A stretch of 16,571 nt of DNA, from positions 1 to 16,571 of the forward strand of contig CACXDK010000167.1 in assembly GCA_902766345.1 (NCBI GenBank), in the 5' to 3' direction. This DNA is from an uncultured Spirochaetaceae bacterium. GTDB lineage: Bacteria > Spirochaetota > Spirochaetia > Treponematales > Treponemataceae. Under the pieces are notes generated by a model. It searched no databases. It was not told where the DNA came from and saw nothing but the letters and a program-made list of their open reading frames with translations. Both the position numbers and the translations under genes were made by a program. Shown here in pieces: positions 1 to 7,055 of the stretch. Every line of letters starts with the position of its first letter. Positions within the stretch are counted from its first letter, which is position 1.

Positions 1-1253
1 CGTTCTGCAGCCATTGAAGAAAAAAGAGAAGCCATTATTCCAAATGCAAATATTAAAACAATTTCCGAAAGCTCCATTCTTGCAGGTATTGCAGCATAAA
101 TAGAAAACATAGGATTTTCCTGCAAATAGCTCAATGACTCGGGAGAAAAAATTTTCAATACAATGTATTGAGCATAATACTGAGTTTTTGCAAGAATCAT
201 AAATATATGTTCCATGTTAATGCACAGGAAAATTCCAAGAACAAGACCAATGAGAGAACCTTTTAATCCTGTAAGAAAACCTTTTATTATAAATATAATT
301 TTTAATTCGGTTCTTGTAGCTCCAAGTGCAGAAAGTACTGCTATGTCCTGTCGCCTTTCATATATCATACGACGCATCGAATTATAAATATTTACAGCTA
401 CAACTACAAAAATCAAAAAGACCAACAGCATAAGTACATTTTTTTCTACACGTAATGCACCAAAAAAGGATCTGTTATATGCCCGCCAACTTTCTGCCTT
501 TAAGGAAGGAAACATAGTATTTAGTTCCGCAATAAATGCAGAATCTTTATTACTATCACAAAGCTTAATTCCGTAAATAGGATTTACATTACTTCCGAAA
601 TATTTTTCTGCAGCATCTGAATTTATAAAAGCATAAGCTCCGTTAATATCCTGATAATTTGCAAAAAATATTCCAGTTACAACAAACTGCCTATTTTGTG
701 AAAACAAAGCACTATCATTTGAACCGCTAACAGCCAGAAGATTTACAACACTTCCAACAGTGGCATGAAGATTATAGGCAAGATCATATCCAATTACGAT
801 AGAATCTTCATTTTCTATATCAAAAGAGCCTGTCACAATTTCAAGTTCTTTTGCAAAGCCCTTATCTATTTTATAAATATCATCAGGAACAGCTCTTAAT
901 AAAGCTGCAGACTGCATTCCTGAATAAGACTCTACCATCAACCCTTGAGCTTCATAAAATGGTGTAACATTACGTACAAAAGGATGAATACGACACCAAG
1001 ATTCAAAAGTCTGCAAATCATTTTCATCCAAACGCACCTGTACATGATACGAACTAATTTCCATTATGGCATCTATAAATTCCATCTGAAAACCGTTCAT
1101 AACACTCATAACAGCTATTAAAGCCATAACACCAAATGCAATACCAACGGAAGCAAGTTTTGCAGTAATTGCAGTCCTGCCTTTTGTATCAATTTTATTA
1201 AATCTCTGAGAAACAAAATAAATCCATTTTATAGCTGACAAAAGTTTATTCAT
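1..1253 (-). CDS. LolC/LolE-type lipoprotein-releasing ABC transporter permease (3' end cut by window)
   Basis: The frame is open from ATG at 1253 to the left edge: about 417 codons, with only the last few residues probably missing (family about 400-430). It matches the FtsX-like/MacB-type permease plan. A short cytoplasmic N-terminus precedes TM1 (about residues 32-52, ending VMSVMNGFQ, the usual LolC/E signature), then a long periplasmic domain (about 55-275), then three C-terminal TM segments. After TM2 comes RRQDIAVLSALGATRTEL, the cytoplasmic coupling motif that contacts the LolD-type ATPase. In the family this pair extracts lipoproteins from the inner membrane for delivery to the outer membrane. 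No ATPase gene is in the window; it may lie beyond the left edge. An AAGGA Shine-Dalgarno sits about 6 bases before the ATG, and the start overlaps the previous gene's stop by 8 bases. LolC versus LolE cannot be decided from this sequence. Confidence 0.88.
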   Translation of the reverse strand, partial: MNKLLSAIKWIYFVSQRFNKIDTKGRTAITAKLASVGIAFGVMALIAVMSVMNGFQMEFIDAIMEISSYHVQVRLDENDLQTFESWCRIHPFVRNVTPFYEAQGLMVESYSGMQSAALLRAVPDDIYKIDKGFAKELEIVTGSFDIENEDSIVIGYDLAYNLHATVGSVVNLLAVSGSNDSALFSQNRQFVVTGIFFANYQDINGAYAFINSDAAEKYFGSNVNPIYGIKLCDSNKDSAFIAELNTMFPSLKAESWRAYNRSFFGALRVEKNVLMLLVFLIFVVVAVNIYNSMRRMIYERRQDIAVLSALGATRTELKIIFIIKGFLTGLKGSLIGLVLGIFLCINMEHIFMILAKTQYYAQYIVLKIFSPESLSYLQENPMFSIYAAIPARMELSEIVLIFAFGIMASLFSSMAAE

Positions 1254-2163
1254 CAAATGTCCTTGCTCGTTGGCGGACTCCGTTCAGAGACACAACTTCT
1301 TTTATTCTTTTTTTATTTTGATATGTTACAGTTATAGAATATCTATTATCAAAATAGGTTGTAGTATAGTAGCGGTCAGCTGATTCATACGTCGTGGAAC
1401 TTCTTAAAACACCATTCTCATAACTTTTTACATCAGGTTCTGGAGATTTGTTTGTATACTTGTATACAGTCTTAGAACTAGAAGTTTTTGTTCCATAAGA
1501 TTTTACTTCTTCCGAAACAAGTCTCTGCTTTGCATCATAAGAATACAAATGTAATTTAGTCAGCATTCTTTTTCCGTCTTCCAGTAAATACGTATGAATC
1601 TTTACAGGTTTACCAGATGTGTTATAAGCAATCTGTTCAATTATATTTTTTGTAATGTACTCATAAGAAACAGAAGAAGGTGTCAGGCTTTCATCATCAT
1701 AATAAAAAGATGTTCGTTGTAAAAGCTTTATATCAGAAGATTTCTCAGAGTTCTGCCATAATGTTTTTTCACTAATTCTAAACTGCTCATCATAGGTTGT
1801 CTGTAAAAATTGGCGATTGTTTACAAAAACAACATTTTTTCCAGCAGCAGAATTTTGTTCAACTGAAAACTTTTCTACACCAAACTCCAGAAGATGAATT
1901 TTTCCATCATCTGTTTTAAATGTAAGTTCCTCTGCTCCTAATCCAATTTCATTTACAAGAAGAGGAATATTTGTATCTATTATTAATGAAGAATCATCAA
2001 TAATACGTTTTCCTGCTAAAAAATCTTGTAAACGGGAAATTGTCTGCATTCTTTCCCTATCAGAAATAATTCCATGCCCTAATTTTCGGTCAATATAAAT
2101 TTGACCATCTGTAAGAATGGGAAATAGAAGATAAAAAGAAAGAATTGCAGCTTCTAATGTCAT
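1246..2163 (-). CDS. Uncharacterised, probably exported protein with YD/MORN-like repeats
   Basis: I do not recognise a named family for this 305-residue product. The first 21 residues are hydrophobic (MTLEAAILSFYLLFPILTDG) and could be a signal peptide or anchor, although the usual positive charge at the N-terminus is missing. The second half is rich in Tyr, Ser, Thr and Lys and carries loosely repeated motifs such as SYDAKQRLVSEEVKSY, SYENGVLRSSTTYES and YFDNRYSITVTYQ. These recall the beta-hairpin repeats of MORN-variant or RHS/YD proteins, suggesting an extracytoplasmic beta structure. The start lies 2 bases after the ftsY stop and the end overlaps the Lol-type permease start by 8 bases, so it is co-translated between the two. 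The Shine-Dalgarno is weak (GGA inside the ftsY tail), which fits translational coupling. An envelope role is inferred only from neighbours and the N-terminus. Confidence 0.7.
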   Translation of the reverse strand: MTLEAAILSFYLLFPILTDGQIYIDRKLGHGIISDRERMQTISRLQDFLAGKRIIDDSSLIIDTNIPLLVNEIGLGAEELTFKTDDGKIHLLEFGVEKFSVEQNSAAGKNVVFVNNRQFLQTTYDEQFRISEKTLWQNSEKSSDIKLLQRTSFYYDDESLTPSSVSYEYITKNIIEQIAYNTSGKPVKIHTYLLEDGKRMLTKLHLYSYDAKQRLVSEEVKSYGTKTSSSKTVYKYTNKSPEPDVKSYENGVLRSSTTYESADRYYTTTYFDNRYSITVTYQNKKRIKEVVSLNGVRQRARTFDE

Positions 2164-2165
2164 GC

Positions 2166-3038
2166 CTATATTCCAAGGAATTCATCAATATATTTTTCTG
2201 CATCCATCGGTGAAATATCAGGATATTTTTCTCCAGTACAAATATAAACCACAGGAATACCAAGTTCTTTTCCAATGGTAATTATTTCACCACCTTTTGC
2301 AGTAGAATCATATTTTGTAAGAACCAATGCATCCAAGCCAACTGCTTCATGAAAAACTTCTGCCTGACGTACAGCATTCTGACCTGTTGTTGCATCAATA
2401 ACAAGAATTTTTTTATAGCATCCTTCAGAAGCTTTTGAAGATGCAATTCTATCTATCTTTTTAAGTTCATTCACAAGATTTTCTTTATTATGCAAGCGCC
2501 CTGCCGTATCTGCAAGAACAAGGCCTCCGCCTTTTGCACCGCACGCATCGGCCGCATCGAAAACAACAGCTGACGGATCACTACCCATCTGATGTTTTAC
2601 AACACGAATACCAAGATTATCACCATGCTTTGAAAGTTGATCAACAGCAGCAGCTCGGAAAGTATCAGAAGCTGACATAATAACATCAACACCTTTATCC
2701 GAATACAATTTTGCCATTTTTGCAACTGAAGTAGTTTTACCAACTCCGTTTACACCCAAAATCATATAAATATTGACTTTTCCAGTTTCAGGCATAAGAT
2801 CTGTGACTTTTACATAAGAAAGAAACAGTTTCTTTAATTCTGCAATAATAGACTCGCTACCAGTTATTCCCTGCTCTTTACACGTTTTTTGTAAACTGTC
2901 TACAATTTCAACAGCAGTCTTTGCACCAACATCACCTTCTATAAGAATATCTGTAAGATCATCAAAAAAATCATCATCTTCTTTATTATGAATACCAAAC
3001 AGAGACTTTAACTTTTGTCCAAAAGAAATCTTTGCCAT
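2166..3038 (-). CDS. ftsY: Signal recognition particle receptor FtsY
   Basis: FtsY is the membrane-associated SRP GTPase that docks Ffh-ribosome complexes onto the Sec translocon. All NG-domain motifs are visible in 290 residues: a helical N domain (about 5-75), the P-loop GVNGVGKTT (95-103), DTFRAAA (125-131), DTAGR (177-181), TKYD (241-244, usually TKLD) followed by STAKGG, and the closing GEKYPDISPMDAEKYIDEF. The long acidic A domain of enterobacterial FtsY is absent, giving the short form common in many phyla. Membrane binding would rest on the N-terminal amphipathic stretch KISFGQKLKSLFG. The start overlaps the preceding stop as TAATG, with GAGG just upstream, so the two are translationally coupled. 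Confidence 0.97.
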   Translation of the reverse strand: MAKISFGQKLKSLFGIHNKEDDDFFDDLTDILIEGDVGAKTAVEIVDSLQKTCKEQGITGSESIIAELKKLFLSYVKVTDLMPETGKVNIYMILGVNGVGKTTSVAKMAKLYSDKGVDVIMSASDTFRAAAVDQLSKHGDNLGIRVVKHQMGSDPSAVVFDAADACGAKGGGLVLADTAGRLHNKENLVNELKKIDRIASSKASEGCYKKILVIDATTGQNAVRQAEVFHEAVGLDALVLTKYDSTAKGGEIITIGKELGIPVVYICTGEKYPDISPMDAEKYIDEFLGI

Positions 3039-4531
3039 TAATCCTCGCCTTTTTCATTTGAAATTTCGTATGTATATTGAGGTAATACAGAACTTGCAGA
3101 ATGCAAATATCGTACCAGCTCATACAAAAAAAATCCTCCAGCAATCAGAGAAATGCTACTTGCTGTCCTAGATGCATAAGTCCAGCTGTTTACAGTTTCA
3201 CGACTTTCAGCACCACGCATGTATCCATCGTTAGCACTAAGATACTTTCCGTATGCAAGCACTGTAAGAGGCAACGAAAGCATTAAAACACTATATCCTC
3301 TATATGCCCATATACGTCGTTGTTCTATTTCAGAATCCTTATCTGCAACCCTTAGTTTTACACCATAACTTGCATTATTCTTCTGTACTTTCGGAGGAAC
3401 ATAATAATAGGAATCTACAGTTTTACCATTATCAGCTTTCGATACAAACTGCCCTATTACACTCCGTCCATTTATTGTAACCATAGAAGTTTTATCCATA
3501 ACATCTATGAAACCTAAAGGTTCTCCGTTTGCAAAATGAGATCCATCAGATACATCATTTAAAGTAATAGAAAATGTGCCATTCTGCATTTTTTCCATAG
3601 GAACACGCACATAATAATCTGTGGAATCTATAAACTTATATATAATATTCTTTCCAAAATAGCCTTCACTTTCTATTTCCAAAGTATGCTTACCAGAAGT
3701 TGTCTTTACAACCTCCACAGAGTCCTGCATAACACCGTCAATAAACACTTTAGAGTTTTCTTTTGCTTCTTCTGGGAAAATAGCAATGTACAGATTAACA
3801 GGAATAGAATTTGCAATTAAAGGTTGCAAGGCATTTACAAGATTCTGAGCAAGTTCCTTTACATCATGTAAAGAACCTACCTCGACAACACTGCCAACAG
3901 TTCTAGCACCTGGATATGTTTTAAGTTCTGCAGTAACAGCTGCATATTCACCATAAGAATCAATTGTTCCTGTAATAAGTCCATGAATATTTTTATCTGT
4001 CACATCAATATCAAAATTTGAAATATTTTCAGCAACATACAAATTTTTATTATCTTTTTCATAGACAGCCACATTTTTTAATATTGCAGGAGCATTTTCA
4101 GATGGCAACAAAGCTTTTCTTGCAGCAGCCTTTGCAAGATTTTCTTTTATCTGTGTTTCAATTTCTGCAATCTTAGCTTCTTCTTCTGCTATTTTCTTTT
4201 TAAATTTCCTTGCAGAATTTTCTTTCAAAACAAGTTCATCACGCAATTTTACTTCGCGTGAAAGTTGCAGAAAAAGAGAAAGCCTCTTTGTCTGCAACTC
4301 ATATAAATCTCTATCCGTCTGCTCATCATAAGACAGAATATGAAAACTTCCCAAGCCTATTTTTTCCAAAATAAGTGAAGGAATGTCTTCAGATGCTTTT
4401 TCTTCCAAAGAAGAAGGTGAAACGTTTTGTGAAAAATCAAATTTCATTGCTGCCAGAGTCCAGTCTTCTGCAAAAAAAACTGAACAACTTGCAAAAATCA
4501 ATGTAATAAGAGACAAAACGTTTTTCAGCAT
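3038..4531 (-). CDS. Exported protein with coiled coil and PEGA-like domain, C-terminal hydrophobic segments
   Basis: This 497-residue protein is not one I can name. Residues 1-21 form a Sec signal (hydrophobic core LSLITLIFAS); cleavage could follow VFFA, or Cys16 in FASC could be a relaxed spirochaetal lipobox. Residues about 25-80 and 190-240 have the look of a CsgG/TolB-N-like alpha-beta domain, but this is weak. Residues about 95-140 are a Lys/Glu/Ala coiled coil. Residues 258-310 (KVFIDGVMQDSVEV, then SGKHTLEIESEGY) resemble a PEGA domain, a beta-rich surface module. Two hydrophobic stretches near the end (about 411-427 and 458-475) may anchor it in the inner membrane. Both ends are TAATG overlaps, with prfB upstream and ftsY downstream, so expression is coupled to both. 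The product is probably an envelope protein. Confidence 0.8.
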   Translation of the reverse strand: MLKNVLSLITLIFASCSVFFAEDWTLAAMKFDFSQNVSPSSLEEKASEDIPSLILEKIGLGSFHILSYDEQTDRDLYELQTKRLSLFLQLSREVKLRDELVLKENSARKFKKKIAEEEAKIAEIETQIKENLAKAAARKALLPSENAPAILKNVAVYEKDNKNLYVAENISNFDIDVTDKNIHGLITGTIDSYGEYAAVTAELKTYPGARTVGSVVEVGSLHDVKELAQNLVNALQPLIANSIPVNLYIAIFPEEAKENSKVFIDGVMQDSVEVVKTTSGKHTLEIESEGYFGKNIIYKFIDSTDYYVRVPMEKMQNGTFSITLNDVSDGSHFANGEPLGFIDVMDKTSMVTINGRSVIGQFVSKADNGKTVDSYYYVPPKVQKNNASYGVKLRVADKDSEIEQRRIWAYRGYSVLMLSLPLTVLAYGKYLSANDGYMRGAESRETVNSWTYASRTASSISLIAGGFFLYELVRYLHSASSVLPQYTYEISNEKGED

Positions 4532-5668
4532 TACAAATCGTCTCCGTCATCATCAGAAGAATCAACAGGAAGCCCTTTCCATTTTACAGAAAGGAAAGCA
4601 TCCAAGAATCCGTCAATATCACCATCCATTACCCCCTGAATATTTCCAACAGAAAATTTTGTACGATGATCTTTTACCATTGTATAAGGCTGGAATACGT
4701 AGCTTCGTATCTGACTTCCAAATGATATATCCTTTTTTTCTCCAGCAAACTTAGAGTTTTCTTTTTCCTTCTGCTCTTTGTAATATTCATACAATCTAGA
4801 ACGAAGAATACTCATGGCTGTAGCACGGTTCATAAGCTGAGACCTTTCACTGTCACAGGCAACAACAATACCAGTAGGCAAATGAGTAAAGCGAACAGCA
4901 GACTCAGTTTTGTTTACATGCTGACCACCTTTACCACCAGAACGATATGTATCTACACGCAAATCTTTAGGATCGATATTAACTTCAATGCTATCGTCCA
5001 ATACAGGAAATACATATACGGAAGCAAAAGATGTATGTCTTCTGGCATTTGCATCAAATGGGCTTATACGTACAAGTCTATGAACGCCAGCCTCGCCTTT
5101 TGTATAACCATATACATAATCGCCAGAAATCCTCATATTTATAGACTTAAGACCGCCTTCTACTTCTTCCTGAGAAAGAACTTCAACTTTATAGCCATGT
5201 CGCTCAGCCCAACGCTGATACATACGGCTGAGCATGAAAGTCCAGTCACAAGCTTCTGTTCCGCCAGCACCAGCATGGACAGAAAGGAAACAGTCATTGC
5301 GGTCAACTTCATCACTCAATAAATTCAATATACTCTGATGCTCATACTCAGCTTTTGCTTTTTCGTAGGATTCTTTAAGTTCGCTTTCAAGACTCTGATC
5401 ATTTTCTTCAATGCCAAGATCATACAAAGTTTCAAGATCAGATACAGCCTGTTTCAGCTCAATCCAAGGTTCAATGCGCCCTTTCAGCATCTTTATATCA
5501 TTCATTACCTTGGTTGCCTTTGCATTATCATCCCAAAAGCCAGGCTCATTTGATAAAGCTTCTTTTTCAGCTATTTTTCTATAAATCTCGTCCGAGTCAA
5601 AGACGCCCCCAAACATCTAAGATATTCTGCTTCAATTCTGAAATCGGTTCTTTAAAATCTTCTAACAT
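4531..5668 (-). CDS. prfB: Peptide chain release factor 2, with programmed +1 frameshift
   Basis: RF2 recognises UGA and UAA and triggers peptide release. The gene must be read as join of 5668-5600 and 5598-4531. Frame zero starts at ATG 5668 (GAGGA 7 bases upstream), runs 23 codons ending CTT, then meets TGA at 5597-5599. Skipping one base continues as DSDEIYRKIAEKEAL to the stop, giving 378 residues (E. coli 365). The SPF anticodon-mimic tripeptide is at about 202-204 and the GGQ catalytic motif at about 247-249 in RSGGKGGQHVNKTES, close to the E. coli positions. The uninterrupted frame alone begins with an artefactual MFGGVF at 5616 and lacks the true N-terminus. It lies 34 bases after the Cas2-like gene and ends in a TAATG overlap with the next gene. 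Confidence 0.97.
5596..5610 (-). promoter_or_regulatory. prfB autoregulatory +1 frameshift site
   Basis: On the minus strand the sequence reads GGGGGCGTCTTTGAC. It has an internal Shine-Dalgarno-like G run, a 3-base spacer, the slippery codon CTT, an in-frame TGA stop and a following C. The E. coli prfB element is AGGGGGTATCTTTGAC, with the same spacing and the same CTT TGA C. In that system scarce RF2 lets the ribosome shift to +1 and make RF2; ample RF2 terminates at the TGA after a short peptide (here 23 residues). Pattern, position and flanking protein frames all agree. Confidence 0.95.
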
Positions 5669-5702
5669 AATAACATCCTCAATAAAAATTTATTTACAAA
5701 AA

Positions 5703-5999
5703 TTATTTTTTCGTCGGAGAAGAAGGTCCATCCTTAAATTGACATTTCTTCCATTTCTTTTCTTTTAATTCTGTTATGACAAACATTCCGTTTACAGGAA
5801 ACTGATAAAAACGCACATTGTCATAATAATCTGTAATGCGGTCAATTTCCCGCTTAAGTTTTGAAAGATCATCATTATTCATCTTCATGCTTTCCCAGCA
5901 AGACCTCTGAACTTTTTTAAAACCCATCATGGAAAGAAGCTCTACTAAAGCACGGGCTGTATCAATACTACCCGGATCTAAAACAACAGATACAAACAT
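5703..5999 (-). CDS. Cas2-fold small protein (orphan, no CRISPR nearby)
   Basis: From ATG 5999 this encodes 98 residues with the layout of the Cas2 ferredoxin-like fold. Strand 1 is MFVSVVLD, with Asp where Cas2 has its metal-binding Asp. A helix ARALVELLSMMG follows, then a strand FKKVQRSCWES that closely parallels Cas2 motifs of the type RVQxSVFE. Next come helix DLSKLKREIDRI, strand NVRFYQFP and strand MFVITEL, and a basic tail. There is no cas1, other cas gene or repeat array in the window, so adaptation function is doubtful; Cas2-fold relatives include VapD-type RNases. The frame extends to a TTG at 6038, but those 13 extra residues do not fit the fold, so I prefer 5999. Neither start has a Shine-Dalgarno. 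It precedes prfB by 34 bases and may share its transcript. The homology is judged by eye only. Confidence 0.6.
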   Translation of the reverse strand: MFVSVVLDPGSIDTARALVELLSMMGFKKVQRSCWESMKMNNDDLSKLKREIDRITDYYDNVRFYQFPVNGMFVITELKEKKWKKCQFKDGPSSPTKK

Positions 6000-6034
6000 A
6001 TCTATAGCATAATTAAAACAAGCTATCTTGTCAA
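5999..6034 (-). promoter_or_regulatory. Candidate sigma-70 promoter of the Cas2-like/prfB block
   Basis: On the minus strand TTGACA (6034-6029) is followed after exactly 17 bases by TATGCT (6011-6006, 4 of 6 to consensus). The predicted start of transcription falls on or next to the A of ATG 5999, which would give a leaderless message and would explain the absent Shine-Dalgarno. The region is AT-rich, so the weaker -10 could be chance. Confidence 0.4.
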
Positions 6035-6062
6035 ACAATAAAAATTAATTCATTATATAATA
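6028..6062 (+). promoter_or_regulatory. Candidate divergent promoter of the 6063 gene
   Basis: TTGTCA (6028-6033) is followed by CATTAT (6051-6056) at 17 bases, which would start transcription at the ATG of 6063; a perfect TATAAT sits at 6056-6061 but at 22 bases from that -35. The TTGTCA overlaps the TTGACA of the opposite promoter inside the palindromic heptamer TTGTCAA. No Shine-Dalgarno precedes the gene. This is a weak call based on hexamer matching alone. Confidence 0.3.
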
Positions 6063-7055
6063 ATGAAACAATGCTTTTTTCCAAAAAAAATAATACTCTG
6101 TATTTGCATTTTTTTCATATCTGTCACTGTATATTCACAACAGAAACCGTCTCAAATTCCTTTTGTAAATAATATTCAGGCTATACCTATTAATTCCCAA
6201 ACAATAGAACTGTCCTGGAACATTCCAGAACAAACAAGCGACAAATCAATAATATCATTTTCAATATATAGAAGTTCACAGCCAATTATTAACATAAATA
6301 ATCTGACTTCATTAGAACCAATTGCTAAAGTAAAAGGTTCGTTTATCTCTTACAGAGATAAGGTTCCTGATGATACCGACTATTACTATGCCATCATAAT
6401 AAACGCTACGGAACAGCTGGAAGGTCAAAGCTCAGACACCACAAAGCTTTACTTTGATGAAGAATATGATACAATCTTGGATGATAACAGTACTGCTTGT
6501 ATAATTATTGTTCCAGGAGAGAATGCAACAATTTCAAGTATTCATGCTCAAAATTCACAAATAAAACTTACACAAAAGCCTGTAAACGAAGAAAAAAAAG
6601 ATACATCCCATAAGAGAAACATTCCTGTTCCATATACATATCCTTTTGATACCGAAACAGACAATAGCAGTGATTGTAAAATATCCGATCAATCTGCAGA
6701 ATATGCAAATGAACTTATAAAAGACAATCAATTGACATCTTTGCAGCCACTTGAAAAATACATCTTCTCTGAAGATTTTATAACTCCTGCAGGAGGAGAA
6801 GAATATTTACTTTTCGAGATTTTAATAGACTCTTTTACAAAAGAAAAATATGAAGAATCTGAATATCTTTTAAGAAAATTTTTGTCACAAAACAGAAGTG
6901 AAACAATAACGCAAAAAGCCTTATTTTATCTTGGTGAATCGCTGTATTTTACAGGAAATTATAAAAAAGCCATACAGACATTCCTGCAGGTCTATGAAGC
7001 CTATCCAAATCTTGTAAGGAAATGGATAGACAGTTCTCTAGATTATATTAAATAA
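6063..7055 (+). CDS. Exported fibronectin type III-like / TPR-like protein
   Basis: This 330-residue protein has a clear signal peptide: MKQCFFPKK, a hydrophobic core IILCICIFFISVTV, and likely cleavage in VYS-QQ at about 25/26. Residues about 35-125 look like a fibronectin type III domain: IQAIPINSQTIELSWNIPE is strands A-B, FSIYRSS strand C, and DTDYYYAIIINA the Tyr-rich F strand. A low-complexity linker (about 150-230) follows. Residues about 245-320 form helical TPR-like repeats (ESEYLLRKFLSQ; FYLGESLYFTGNYKKAIQTFLQVYEAYP) like those of YbgF or BamD-type periplasmic proteins. It is the only plus-strand gene, transcribed alone, diverging from the Cas2-like gene and converging on the TPR gene at 7048. 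It probably acts in the periplasm or on the envelope as a protein-binding scaffold; no enzymatic motif is visible. Confidence 0.82.
   Translation: MKQCFFPKKIILCICIFFISVTVYSQQKPSQIPFVNNIQAIPINSQTIELSWNIPEQTSDKSIISFSIYRSSQPIININNLTSLEPIAKVKGSFISYRDKVPDDTDYYYAIIINATEQLEGQSSDTTKLYFDEEYDTILDDNSTACIIIVPGENATISSIHAQNSQIKLTQKPVNEEKKDTSHKRNIPVPYTYPFDTETDNSSDCKISDQSAEYANELIKDNQLTSLQPLEKYIFSEDFITPAGGEEYLLFEILIDSFTKEKYEESEYLLRKFLSQNRSETITQKALFYLGESLYFTGNYKKAIQTFLQVYEAYPNLVRKWIDSSLDYIK

Noticed and set aside
4383..5322. Several plus-strand ORFs opposite the 497-residue protein gene and prfB
   Set aside because: They are antisense to conserved coding sequence with no ribosome-binding site or recognisable domain.
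5597..5616. ATG at 5616 (MFGGVF) as prfB start
   Set aside because: It lies over the frameshift site and has no ribosome-binding site. The upstream frame-zero start plus +1 shift gives the family-length protein.
6000..6038. TTG start at 6038 for the Cas2-like protein
   Set aside because: The added 13 residues do not fit the fold, there is no ribosome-binding site, and the stretch contains the likely -35 and -10 elements.
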